NCBI GenBank assembly: GCA_040880125.1
Contig: JBBDJB010000044.1
Coordinates: 1 to 64,000, forward strand
Length of the DNA: 64,000 nucleotides
Direction of reading: 5' to 3'
Source: JBBDJB01 sp040880125
GTDB taxonomy: Bacteria; Planctomycetota; Planctomycetia; Pirellulales; JBBDJB01
The notes beneath the pieces are model-generated. The model was given only the letters and a program-made list of their open reading frames with translations. It searched no databases and had not been told where the DNA came from. Below are positions 45,559-53,620 of the stretch, piece after piece. The position numbers and the translations under genes were made by a program. The first letter of the stretch is position 1. Every line of letters starts with the position of its first letter.

Positions 45559-47355
45559 TCAGCGCCGGACGGCCGGCGAAAGCGAAGCGCCGTTGCAGTT
45601 TCCGCCCGCGTCCGCGTCGGCCGTGTTCCAGTCAGCCAGGTGCAATTCCACCGAACTTCGGCCGCGGAAGTTATTCAGCACCGGTTTGAAGGCTACCGAC
45701 AACGGGGCGGCGGCCTGCGACAATTCGTCGGCCCAGTCGCCGTTTCCGAAGGCCACCGCGCGGAACTTGATGCCATTCTGTGCAAGCGTTAGCGACAGAT
45801 GCCGCTCGCCGCCCCCCATCCGCTTGGGTGGACCGACTAACGTCACGTCCGTGGTGCAGAGCACCGGCCGCAGGTTTCCGCGACCGAACGGGCCCAGGGT
45901 CTCAATCTGCCGCACGATCGGCGCCGTCAATCCGGAAAATGCCGTTTCGCAGTCCACCTCCAGATCATCGGGCAGGCCGCTGGCCAACATCGCTTCCCCG
46001 GCCAGGGCGGAGAACTCCACTCGAAAGGCGTCGAGGCAGCCTTCGGCGATCGTCAATCCGGCGGCCGCCGCATGCCCGCCGTGACCGAGCAGGTGTTCGC
46101 TGCAAGTCTGCAGCGCTTCGTGCAGATTAAAGCCCGCCGCGGAACGGCACGACCCGACGCCCGGCTTCACGCCCACCGAGTCCAGTGCAACCAGCACCAC
46201 CGGGCGGCGATACTTCTCGGCCAGCCGACCGGCCACAATGCCGATCACGCCGGGATGCCACCCGCGTTCGGCCAGCACCAGTCCGCCTTCATGCCCGGCG
46301 TCGAAGTACTCCTGCGCCTGCCGGTTGGCGGCCAGATAGATGCTGCGCTCCAGGCTGTCGCGGCTGCCGTTCAGTTCGTGCAGGTATTCGGCCAGCGCGA
46401 AGGCCCGGTCTTGCGAGGCCGTGGTCAGCAGCTCGACGCCGAGTTGCGCCTGCCCCAACCGGCCGGCCGCGTTCAACCGCGGCGCGATCGTAAAGCCCAC
46501 GTCCTCGGCCACCAAGTGCGGCTTCTTACGAAGCGACGTGACCTCCATCAGCGCGGCCAGGCCCGGCGTCGGATTCTGGTACAGGCTCACCAGCCCGTGC
46601 CGCACCAGGATGCGGTTCTCATCCAGCAGCGGCACCACGTCTGCGATCGTCCCCAGCGCCGCCAGGCCGACCGCCTGCATCAGAAAATTTCGCATGCGGG
46701 GCGAAACCCGCGTAGCTCCACCCACCTGCTGGCACAGCGCCCAGGCCAGCTTGAAAGCCACGCCGGCTCCGGCCAGTTGGCCGAAAGGATAGCTGCTGCC
46801 CGGCAAACGCGGATGCACCACCGCGGCCGCGTCCGGCAGCGAGGCGGCCATCTCGTGGTGATCGGTGACAATCAGTTCCAGCCCCAGCTCTCGGGCGGTG
46901 ATCGCCTCTTTCACGCTGGCGATGCCGCAATCGACCGTCACGACCATCTGCGCGCCTTGCGCGGCCAGGCTCCGCAGCGCGTCGTCGTTCAGTCCGTAGC
47001 CTTCATCGAGGCGGTTGGGCACGTAGTAGGTGACGTCGGCGCCGAGCAACTGCAGACAGAGCAGCAGAATGGCGGTGGCCGTCATGCCGTCGGCGTCGTA
47101 GTCGCCATAGACGACGATTCGCCGGCCGGCGGAGATCGCCTGGGCCAGTCGCTCGGCCGCCTGCGTGGCGCCGGGTAAGTCGGCCGGATCGTACAGGCCG
47201 CTGAGCTTCGCTTCCAGAAAGCGATGCGCAGCCGGACCATCGACGATGCCCCGGCAGCACAACAGATGAGCGACCACCGACGGAACGCCCATGTCCCGCT
47301 GCAGCCGCGCGACTAGATCCGGATCGTGCGAAGCGATGCGCCAGCGTCTGGGCAT
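45559..47355 (-). CDS. recJ: Single-stranded-DNA-specific exonuclease RecJ
   Basis: DHH-family 5'-3' exonuclease used in recombination and mismatch repair. The 598-residue protein shows the metal-binding motifs VVYGDYDADGMTATAILLL, TVDCGIASVKEA and IVTDHHEMA. PRLNAAGRLGQAQLGVELL starts the DHHA1-linked part, which continues with GWHPGVIGIVAGRLAEKYRR, and HLLGHGGHAAAAGLTI carries the later catalytic glycine/histidine motif. The usual GSGRS reads GSCRS here. ATG 47355 has AGGACGAT directly upstream. pcm follows closely and rpmG precedes on the same strand, separated by a terminator. Confidence 0.94.
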   Translation of the reverse strand: MPRRWRIASHDPDLVARLQRDMGVPSVVAHLLCCRGIVDGPAAHRFLEAKLSGLYDPADLPGATQAAERLAQAISAGRRIVVYGDYDADGMTATAILLLCLQLLGADVTYYVPNRLDEGYGLNDDALRSLAAQGAQMVVTVDCGIASVKEAITARELGLELIVTDHHEMAASLPDAAAVVHPRLPGSSYPFGQLAGAGVAFKLAWALCQQVGGATRVSPRMRNFLMQAVGLAALGTIADVVPLLDENRILVRHGLVSLYQNPTPGLAALMEVTSLRKKPHLVAEDVGFTIAPRLNAAGRLGQAQLGVELLTTASQDRAFALAEYLHELNGSRDSLERSIYLAANRQAQEYFDAGHEGGLVLAERGWHPGVIGIVAGRLAEKYRRPVVLVALDSVGVKPGVGSCRSAAGFNLHEALQTCSEHLLGHGGHAAAAGLTIAEGCLDAFRVEFSALAGEAMLASGLPDDLEVDCETAFSGLTAPIVRQIETLGPFGRGNLRPVLCTTDVTLVGPPKRMGGGERHLSLTLAQNGIKFRAVAFGNGDWADELSQAAAPLSVAFKPVLNNFRGRSSVELHLADWNTADADAGGNCNGASLSPAVRR

Positions 47356-47405
47356 ATCGTCCTGACTACGTGCCTGGTTCCTGGCGTTTCAGCCGCCATC
47401 GGCAA

Positions 47406-47430
47406 GTAGCTGAATTCGTCAGAATACAGC
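47406..47430. repeat. Single CTGAATTC-type repeat
   Basis: GTAGCTGAATTCGTCAGAAT then ACAGC: one unit of the family at 35274 and 59371, with one base changed in the loop. It lies between rpmG and recJ. Confidence 0.65.
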
Positions 47431-47441
47431 CGGTTACCAAA

Positions 47442-47477
47442 AACGGCCGTCGGCGGGCGACCCTCCTGCTGGTCGCC
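47442..47477 (-). terminator. Rho-independent terminator of rpmG
   Basis: On the minus strand GGCGACC and GGTCGCC pair around AGCAGGAG right after the stop. A second small palindrome ACGGCCGT then runs into TTTTT. Confidence 0.6.
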
Positions 47478-47478
47478 G

Positions 47479-47649
47479 CTACTTCTTCTTTTCCGTATGC
47501 ATGGTGTGGCGGCGCAGCCGTGGGCTGAACTTTTTCAGCTTCAGCTTTTCGCCGCCCGACCTCCGCCGCAGCGTGTAGTTGTAATCGCCGGTCTCGTCGC
47601 AAACGAGAAAGACCGTCTCGACCTTCTTCTTTTTGCCACCTTTGGCCAT
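47479..47649 (-). CDS. rpmG: 50S ribosomal protein L33, cysteine-poor form
   Basis: A 56-residue large-subunit ribosomal protein. The body (DYNYTLRRRSGGEKLKLKKF, SPRLRRHTMHTEKKK) is clearly L33. The four zinc-ribbon cysteines of the C-plus form are not all present. The first pair reads CDET instead of CxxC, and the second reads SPRL instead of CPRC, so zinc binding is not expected. ATG 47649 is chosen because GCAGGAGCGGTTCGAAA precedes it and the next residues MAKGGKKKKVETVFLVC fit the family. It is transcribed alone, with a terminator following. Confidence 0.92.
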   Translation of the reverse strand: MAKGGKKKKVETVFLVCDETGDYNYTLRRRSGGEKLKLKKFSPRLRRHTMHTEKKK

Positions 47650-47842
47650 TTTCGAACCGCTCCTGCCTTGCACCGATATTTCGTGTGCCACCGCTCGCCT
47701 TGCCCACGGGCAAGGCAACTCGTGTCGCCGCACCACCATAGAAACCGTGATTGTAACGTCTTACCGCCAAGAGTATCCAGCGGTCTGAGCCGGTTCGTGG
47801 CGAAAAGTGCCCGTCCGCCAGCCGACACGGGTCACCGGTAGA

Positions 47843-47889
47843 ATTTTTGTCACAAAAATGGTTGATTTAATTCCTACGTTTGCTAGAAT
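47843..47889 (+). promoter_or_regulatory. Sigma-70-like promoter with adjacent palindrome
   Basis: TTGATT (47862-47867), a 16-base spacer and TAGAAT (47884-47889) make a reasonable vegetative promoter. Directly upstream is the perfect palindrome ATTTTTGT-C-ACAAAAAT (47843-47859), well placed for an operator. The region is much richer in A+T than the flanks. It points towards the small ORF at 47980. Confidence 0.5.
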
Positions 47890-47979
47890 TACTTCCGGTG
47901 GCTCGGTCGCCCCGCAGACGCTCTGCGCCGAAAGCGCATCGCAGCAAATTCCCCGAATAAAAAAGGAGAAAAACGACGA

Positions 47980-48184
47980 AATGGCGATCGCGCGTTCGGA
48001 GGAACCTTTTTTAAACGCCGCCGAATCCTGTGTGTTGAAAAAATACGAATTTGACACTGAAAAACAAGGGGGGGAACTGACTTTTGCAACAAACATGGGG
48101 CCCCCCACAGCACTGACTGTTCGACAAACCCCCGAAATCGCCATTTTCTTCGAGAAAACGACAGTTCCGGCCGCGCGGACGTAA
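47980..48184 (+). CDS. Possible small protein in an A+T-rich island, function unknown
   Basis: A 67-residue open frame starting at ATG 47980 with AAAAAAGGAG about 10 bases upstream. It lies about 90 bases after a promoter-like sequence. The product (start MAIARSEEPFLNAAESCVLK) has no membrane segment or known motif. Base composition and codon use (many AAA, GAA, TTT codons) differ from the surrounding genes, which end most codons in G or C. It could be a real gene of foreign origin, or chance openness in a regulatory spacer. No terminator-like hairpin is obvious after the stop. Confidence 0.35.
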
Positions 48185-48290
48185 AACACCGTGTTGAAAA
48201 AACCTGCCGACCCGGCGCCCGGACATCGCCCTGTGTGGACGCTACGCCAAAATCTCACAACCCGATCGAAGCCGTCGCGAAAAACGCATT

Positions 48291-48296
48291 TACAAT
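48291..48296 (+). promoter_or_regulatory. Possible -10 box for the anchored-toroid gene pair
   Basis: TACAAT at the end of an A+T-rich run (GCATTTACAATAAGAAC), about 140 bases before ATG 48438. No good -35 is present. Confidence 0.3.
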
Positions 48297-48437
48297 AAGA
48301 ACTTGTGGCGGTGCGCCCTGCCGGCCGCCCCCATCGCGGTAGGATGGAGAGGGCCGCCCGCGAGCGCCAGCACTCGAGGTGTGCCGCCGCCCCTCCGAAC
48401 TCTCGGACCCGCTCACGTGCTTGATGGCAATGCCAAC

Positions 48438-49985
48438 ATGACCACGGCTCCGCCACCGGCCACAGCCGACGCGCCCAGTTCCGCGCCGCCGGCGGTGCCG
48501 CAGTTCGATCCGCCCGACCGGGGCGAAGTGCACTCGTGGCGGCAAAACGGCATGAGCTGGCTGGTCAGCCTGTGCATCCACATGACGCTGCTCTTGGTGC
48601 TGGGGCTGTGGGTGTTGCCCAGCCAACTCGGCGGCCCGCTGGCGAGTCTGGAACTGCGGCCCGGCGAGGCCCCGCTGCCCTCGGTCACGCAGCTTCAAGA
48701 CTCCCTTCAAGACTCGATCGAGCTGTCGCCCGAACTGGCCATCGGCGTCCAGGCCCAGCCGCTGACCGAGAACGTCATGCCGGAGATCGACTTTGCGCCG
48801 CTGGACACGCCCGAGTCGGTCTTCACCTCGTCGGCCACGCCCGAGCTCGACCTCGACTTTTCCGAGAACACCGACCCTACCGAAATCCTCTCCAGCGATC
48901 TTTCCGGTGCGCTCTCCGGCCGCACCGAGGACGCCCGCGCGGCACGCGTGGAGCTTTATGGCGGTACGCCCGGCAGCGAGCGCGCCGTCGCCCGGGCGCT
49001 CAAGTGGTTGGCCGCCCATCAGTTGGAGGACGGTGGCTGGAGCTTCGATCATCGTACGGGCGAGTGCCAAGGCCGCTGCCCCCATCCGGGCCGCTTCTCG
49101 CCGGCGCGCAACGGCGCCACCGCGATCGCACTGTTGCCTTTTCTCGGCGCCGGACACACGCATCGCCAGGGGGCTTATCGCCGCAATGTCGAAGCCGGCT
49201 TGAACTACCTCGTCCGCTCCATGCAGCTTCAAAACGACATGGGCAGCCTGGCCGAGCAGTTCGGCTTCATGTATTCGCACGGACTGGCCGCCATCGCACT
49301 GTGCGAGGCGTACGCCATGACCAAGGACCCCGCGCTGCGCGAGCCGGCGCAGCGGGCGATCAACTACATTGTCTACGCACAAGACCCCGTCGGCGGCGGG
49401 TGGCGCTACGTGCCGCAAATGCCCGGCGACACTTCGATGGTCGGCTGGCAGTTGATGGCGCTCAAGAGCGCGCACATGGCCGGGCTGAAGGTGCCCGCCG
49501 AAACGATCGTCAAGACGTCGCAGTTTCTCGACAGCGTGCAGTCCGACGGCGGCGCCATCTACGGCTACGTCGGCAAGACGCCGGGCGAAGCGACCAGTGC
49601 CATCGGCCTGTTGTGCCGCATGTACCTCGGCTGGAAGCGCGATCACGACGCGTTGCAGCGCGGCATGCAGCACATCCAGAGCCTCGGCCCGGTTTCCGGC
49701 AACGTCTACTACACGTACTACGCCGCCCAGGTCGTCTTCCACTACACGCAAGGCCGCGGATCCGGCTGGAAGGCCTGGAACGAAAAGATGCGCGAGCACC
49801 TGGTGAAAACCCAGGCCACCGAAGACCACCTGGAAGGGAGCTGGTACGAGAGCAACACCGTCCACGGCCCCGACCAAGGCGGCCGACTCTACTGCACCGC
49901 CATGTCCGCCATGATCCTGGAGATCTACTACCGCCACATGCCGATCTACGGATATGCGGCCACCGAGAGCGAGTTTGCCGAGTAA
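48438..49985 (+). CDS. Membrane-anchored prenyltransferase/squalene-oxidase-repeat protein, first paralogue
   Basis: A 515-residue protein with a Pro/Ala-rich N-terminus and one membrane helix (MSWLVSLCIHMTLLLVLGLW, about residues 38-57). An acidic linker follows (SIELSPELAIG; ELDLDFSENTDPTE). The C-terminal 340 residues form repeats of squalene-cyclase/prenyltransferase fold (ALKWLAAHQLEDGGWSFDH, ALKSAHMAGLKVPAETIVKT and similar). The DxDD catalytic motif of squalene-hopene cyclase is absent, so it is probably a binding or structural protein outside the cytoplasm. Cysteines occur in GECQGRCPHPGR. ATG 48438 is preferred over the upstream frame from 48303. A paralogue follows 14 bases later. 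Confidence 0.82.
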   Translation: MTTAPPPATADAPSSAPPAVPQFDPPDRGEVHSWRQNGMSWLVSLCIHMTLLLVLGLWVLPSQLGGPLASLELRPGEAPLPSVTQLQDSLQDSIELSPELAIGVQAQPLTENVMPEIDFAPLDTPESVFTSSATPELDLDFSENTDPTEILSSDLSGALSGRTEDARAARVELYGGTPGSERAVARALKWLAAHQLEDGGWSFDHRTGECQGRCPHPGRFSPARNGATAIALLPFLGAGHTHRQGAYRRNVEAGLNYLVRSMQLQNDMGSLAEQFGFMYSHGLAAIALCEAYAMTKDPALREPAQRAINYIVYAQDPVGGGWRYVPQMPGDTSMVGWQLMALKSAHMAGLKVPAETIVKTSQFLDSVQSDGGAIYGYVGKTPGEATSAIGLLCRMYLGWKRDHDALQRGMQHIQSLGPVSGNVYYTYYAAQVVFHYTQGRGSGWKAWNEKMREHLVKTQATEDHLEGSWYESNTVHGPDQGGRLYCTAMSAMILEIYYRHMPIYGYAATESEFAE

Positions 49986-49999
49986 CGTCTAAAGGTGTT

Positions 50000-51484
50000 A
50001 TGCGCCTCGAAACCCCCTCACCCGTCGAACCGCCCGAAGCTTCGCCCGACGATGCGCCGCTGGATGCTGCGCTGCCGGCGCCGCGGTACTCGCGCACGGT
50101 CGCGCCTTGGGCGGTCAGCATGGTGGTGCACGCGACGCTGCTGATCGTGCTGGCGCTGGTGGCGCTGGAGCGCGGCGCGGGCTCGCTCTATCCGCACCTG
50201 GTCACCGCCTCGCGCGATCCGCTCCCGCAGCCGGAACGGCTCGACGCGGAAGTGCTCGACTTGGCCGCCGATGATGCGAGCCTGGATGCAGAGCTGATCG
50301 CCAGCGAAACGCAGCGCACGCCGGGCGAGCTCGATCTCGATCCGTCTCCACTTCCGCCCTCAGGTCTGCCGGCCGGGTTGGAACTTAGTCCGCAGGACCT
50401 CACGCGGCAGATCGATTTGGGGCCGGGGCCGGCGATCGGCGGTGGTTTTCAAGGTCGCGCGCCGGAAGCCCGGGCGGCGCTGGTCGGCGCGCGCGGCGGC
50501 ACGCCGGAAAGTGAAGCGGCCGTCGAAGCCGGCCTCAAGTGGCTCGCCGCGCATCAACAGCCCGACGGAAGCTGGCGGTTCGACCTGCACGAAATCTCCG
50601 GCTGCGATTGTGCCAATCCCGGCCGGCATCAGTCGGTCATCGGTGCGACCGGGCTGGCACTGCTCCCCTTCCTAGGCGCCGGCTACACGCACCAAGAGGG
50701 CAAGTATCAACAGGTCGTGCATCGCGGGCTGTACTACATCATGGGCCGCGCGGTTGACTCGCCCCAGGGCATCGACCTGCGCGGAGGCGATAGCATGTAC
50801 ACGCACGGGTTGGCCACGCTTGCGCTGTGCGAGGCGTACGCCATGACGGGCGACCGATCGATCAAGCCGATCGCGCAAGGTGCGATCGACTATATCGTGC
50901 ATGCCCAGCATCAGGCCGGCGGCTGGCGGTACTTTCCCGGCCAGGCCGGCGATACCACAGTCACCGGCTGGCAGGTGCTGGCGCTTAAGAGCGGCTATCT
51001 CGCCGGGCTGAACATTCCGCGGCACATCTGGTACAAGATCGGCGAGTTTCTCGACAGCAAGGGCACCCGCGACGGATCGAATTACGGCTATACGCGCGTC
51101 GACCGCGACGACACGAACTCCGCCATCGGGCTGCTCTGCCGGATGATGCTCGGCTGGGACCGCCAGCACCAGGGGCTGCGCGGCGGCGTGACGTTTCTGG
51201 CGCAGCTCGGCCCGTCGGAGACCAATCTGTATTACGACTATTACGCTACGCAGGTGATGCACCACTTTCATGACCAGCGCTGGGAGCGCTGGAACGTGCA
51301 GATGCGCGAGCACCTGATCCGCACCCAGGCCACTGACGGGCACGAGGCGGGAAGCTGGTTCTTCAGCGCGCGGCACACGGACGTCGCCGGGCGGCTGTTC
51401 AACACGGCAATGGCGGTGATGATTCTTGAGGTCTATTACCGGCACATGCCGCTCTACAGCGAAGACGCGCTCGTGCTGCCGTAG
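50000..51484 (+). CDS. Membrane-anchored prenyltransferase/squalene-oxidase-repeat protein, second paralogue
   Basis: A 494-residue paralogue of the preceding gene with the same layout. It has a Pro-rich cytoplasmic start, a helix (SMVVHATLLIVLALVALERG) and an Asp/Glu/Leu-rich linker. The toroid-fold domain starts at ARGGTPESEAAVEAGLKWLA and contains HQQPDGSWRFDLHE, TVTGWQVLALKSGYLAGLNI and DDTNSAIGLLCRMMLGWDRQ. The cysteine pair occurs as SGCDCANPGR. No catalytic DxDD is seen. The GTP(E/G)SE...KWLAAHQ boundary is shared, showing duplication. ATG 50000 follows AAAGGTGTT, and the gap from the first paralogue is 14 bases, so one transcript is likely. Confidence 0.84.
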   Translation: MRLETPSPVEPPEASPDDAPLDAALPAPRYSRTVAPWAVSMVVHATLLIVLALVALERGAGSLYPHLVTASRDPLPQPERLDAEVLDLAADDASLDAELIASETQRTPGELDLDPSPLPPSGLPAGLELSPQDLTRQIDLGPGPAIGGGFQGRAPEARAALVGARGGTPESEAAVEAGLKWLAAHQQPDGSWRFDLHEISGCDCANPGRHQSVIGATGLALLPFLGAGYTHQEGKYQQVVHRGLYYIMGRAVDSPQGIDLRGGDSMYTHGLATLALCEAYAMTGDRSIKPIAQGAIDYIVHAQHQAGGWRYFPGQAGDTTVTGWQVLALKSGYLAGLNIPRHIWYKIGEFLDSKGTRDGSNYGYTRVDRDDTNSAIGLLCRMMLGWDRQHQGLRGGVTFLAQLGPSETNLYYDYYATQVMHHFHDQRWERWNVQMREHLIRTQATDGHEAGSWFFSARHTDVAGRLFNTAMAVMILEVYYRHMPLYSEDALVLP

Positions 51485-51502
51485 CCGTAGCTGGAATCCG
51501 CC

Positions 51503-52261
51503 ATGCGCATTTTGCCCGTGCTGGATCTGAAAGGCAGCCACGTCGTGCGGGCGGTTGCCGGCCGGAGGGACGATTACCGCCCGTGGATAAGCGCGCTGTG
51601 CGGCTCGTCGGATCCGGTGACCATTGCCCTAGCAATGACTGAGATTTATGGGTTGGCCGAGCTGTACGTCGCCGACCTGGACGCGATCGGCGGTGCGCCG
51701 CCAGATTTCGAGATGTATGAGCGGCTATTGAATGCCGGCATGCGGCTCTGCATCGATGCGGGACTGAGAGGCGCCGCCGACGTTCGCGAAATGACCGACT
51801 TCATCGAGAAGCGCGCGAGCATCACCGGCATCGTGGCCGCGCTGGAAAGCGTCGACAGCCGCGAAGTCGTCGCGGAACTAGTGCGCGCCGTCGGGCCGCA
51901 GCGTGCCGTGTTCAGCCTGGACCTGGCAAATGGTCAGCCGCTCACAAGCAGTTCGGCCTTTGCCAACAGGAGCGCACCGCAAATCGTTGAAGAGCTCCGC
52001 GAGTCCGGCATCGAGCGGTGGATCGTATTGGACCTCGCCCAAGTCGGCACCGGCGGCGGTCCGGCGGAAAGCGTGCTGCAAGCTTGCCGCGAACTTCGAG
52101 CAATCGCACCACACGCGGAAATCATCGCCGGCGGCGGCGTGCGGCAAGTTGGCGATCTCCAGTCACTCGCACGGGCCGGATGCGATGCGGCGCTGGTCGC
52201 TTCCGCGCTGCACGAGGGGGCGATCACCCGGCAGGAGATCGAGGGGCTGGCCGGTGCGTAG
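51503..52261 (+). CDS. HisA-like TIM barrel protein
   Basis: A 252-residue protein of the HisA/HisF fold. The N-terminus RILPVLDLKGSHVVRAVAGR keeps the catalytic-type Asp8. LYVADLDAIGG matches the HisA core, the second acidic strand reads VFSLDLANGQPL, and the phosphate-binding strand is IIAGGGVRQVGDL. The insertion DDYRPWISALCGSSDPVTIA replaces the usual HisA loop, and no other his genes are nearby. It may therefore act on a different phosphorylated substrate. HisA-like genes occur in some C1-carrier and archaeal pathways, but the assignment is open. The start follows the toroid gene by 18 bases. Confidence 0.75.
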   Translation: MRILPVLDLKGSHVVRAVAGRRDDYRPWISALCGSSDPVTIALAMTEIYGLAELYVADLDAIGGAPPDFEMYERLLNAGMRLCIDAGLRGAADVREMTDFIEKRASITGIVAALESVDSREVVAELVRAVGPQRAVFSLDLANGQPLTSSSAFANRSAPQIVEELRESGIERWIVLDLAQVGTGGGPAESVLQACRELRAIAPHAEIIAGGGVRQVGDLQSLARAGCDAALVASALHEGAITRQEIEGLAGA

Positions 52262-52310
52262 CAGATGCTCGCTCGACAATCGTTGCGATGAGGATGCGGC
52301 AGCGTTGAAT

Positions 52311-52336
52311 GCACAGACAGGAATGTCTGTGCCACC
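52311..52336. repeat. CACAGACA palindrome, reverse orientation
   Basis: GCACAGACAGGAATGTCTGT then GCCACC: the reverse complement of the 2696 and 35345 copies, lying between the converging HisA-like and enoyl-CoA hydratase genes. Confidence 0.85.
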
Positions 52337-52352
52337 GGTGAGTACGATTGGC

Positions 52353-53138
52353 TCACGGCCACTTCGGCTCGCGCTTCTCCAGAAACGCCGCCAGCCCTTC
52401 TTCGGCGGCTTCGGTCGTGCGGGCCGTGGCGCTGATGGCCGCTCCGGCGGTCAGTTGCGTAAACAATTGCTCGCCGATCACCTCGTTGAGCATTCGCTTG
52501 GTGAGCTGCAAGGCCTCCGGGGCACCGCGGGCGCATGTTTGGGCGATCTGCGTCGATCGAACCCAAAGCTGGTCTTCGGCCACCAGTTCGTGATAAACGC
52601 CCATCCGCTCCGCTTCGGCCGAGTCGACCAACTCGGCCGTCATCAGCAGCCGGGCAGCGTGGCCCGCACCGATCCGAAACACCAGCAGCGGCGAAACCAC
52701 CCCGGCGGTGATGCCTCGCAGGGGCTCAGGCAATCCGAACCGCGCCGAGTGCGTGGCCACGACCACATCGCACGCCAGTACCAGCCCCGCCCCGCCCGCC
52801 ACGGCAGGGCCGTTGACCGCGGCGATGATCGGCTTGGGATGCCGCAGCATGCTTTCCATCAGGTCGCGGTAGTCCTGCGCATCGCGGCCCCACAGCTCGT
52901 TGCGGTTGTCGTCGGCCGCCGTCTCGCGCATTTCCACCAGATCCATGCCGGAACAAAACGAGCTTCCCTTGCCGGTCAGGATGATGGCGCGAACACGCTT
53001 CTCCTTGCGCAGATCCTCCAACGCCTGCGCGAGATCGGCCAACAGCGTGCGGTTCAACGCGTTGCGCCGCTCAGGGCGATTCAAGACGATCGTCCCGGCG
53101 CCGTCGTGCACGTGCACTTGAAGATGGTCGGAGGACAT
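52353..53138 (-). CDS. Enoyl-CoA hydratase/isomerase family protein
   Basis: A 261-residue crotonase-fold enzyme. RPERRNALNRTLLADLAQAL, FCSGMDLVEMRE (oxyanion-hole region) and PIIAAVNGPAVAGGAGLVLA (second oxyanion glycine) are clear. ARFGLPEPLRGITAGVVSPL keeps the Glu used for hydration or isomerisation. GAPEALQLTKRMLNE closes the domain. It is the last gene of a four-gene minus-strand operon. With the upstream carboxyltransferase and AtuA-type genes it fits hydration of a branched unsaturated acyl-CoA, as AtuE or LiuC do. The exact substrate is not readable. Confidence 0.88.
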   Translation of the reverse strand: MSSDHLQVHVHDGAGTIVLNRPERRNALNRTLLADLAQALEDLRKEKRVRAIILTGKGSSFCSGMDLVEMRETAADDNRNELWGRDAQDYRDLMESMLRHPKPIIAAVNGPAVAGGAGLVLACDVVVATHSARFGLPEPLRGITAGVVSPLLVFRIGAGHAARLLMTAELVDSAEAERMGVYHELVAEDQLWVRSTQIAQTCARGAPEALQLTKRMLNEVIGEQLFTQLTAGAAISATARTTEAAEEGLAAFLEKREPKWP

Positions 53139-53201
53139 GCTGGCGGCCGTTGTTCTGCGTGGTTTTCCGTTGGTGTTGCCGATGGCGGAGTCTCCTTCGT
53201 T

Positions 53202-53585
53202 TTAGCCGGCCGATTGCATTTCGGCCAGGTTTTTCGGCCGGGGAAGCGGCAGATCGAGCATCGCGGTGCCCAGCAGCTTGCCTTGCGTATCGATCCGCAG
53301 CGACAGGCTGGCCCCGCCGGCCAGGGCGTTCTCCAGCACGAAGTTCATCGCCAGGAGGTTCGGCAACTCGTACCGCACAACGCTGCTGGCACCCAAGCCC
53401 GCGAAGTACTGGGCCACTCGCTGCGGCGTCAACTCCTGGCATAGGAAATCGTATGCGGCCGCCGACCGGGCGACGACCCCGATATTGGCGTGATTGCCCT
53501 TGTCGCCGCTGCGCGCGGTTGAGATCTCGCCCAACGCGATGGTCGCGGCATGCTTGGTCGAAGCGGTTGTCTTATGTCGGGCCAT
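53202..53585 (-). CDS. AtuA-related small protein
   Basis: A 127-residue protein matching the domain that forms the C-terminal part of long AtuA (DUF1446) proteins and is often encoded separately. It has ALGEISTARSGDKGNHANIG followed by VVARS, then VRYELPNLLAMNFVLENALA and SLRIDTQGKLLGTAMLDLPL. It presumably pairs with the large AtuA subunit encoded 35 bases upstream. ATG 53585 is used rather than the in-frame GTG 53591, because GAGAG lies at a good distance. Confidence 0.85.
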   Translation of the reverse strand: MARHKTTASTKHAATIALGEISTARSGDKGNHANIGVVARSAAAYDFLCQELTPQRVAQYFAGLGASSVVRYELPNLLAMNFVLENALAGGASLSLRIDTQGKLLGTAMLDLPLPRPKNLAEMQSAG

Positions 53586-53620
53586 GGTCACTCTCGCGCG
53601 AAATCAGACTGCGTTCATTT

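Noticed and set aside
47650..48437. tRNA, tmRNA or other known structured RNA in the long spacer
   Set aside because: No cloverleaf, CCA end or recognised RNA motif could be found by eye. Only the promoter-like and palindromic signals are reported.
48438..51484. Squalene-hopene cyclase genes and a hopanoid pathway
   Set aside because: Repeats of the fold are present, but the DxDD acid motif is absent. The toroid is preceded by a single-span helix and linker, and no other hopanoid gene is nearby.
51503..52261. Assignment as hisA of histidine biosynthesis
   Set aside because: The loop after strand 1 differs from HisA and no his genes adjoin, so only HisA-like is stated.
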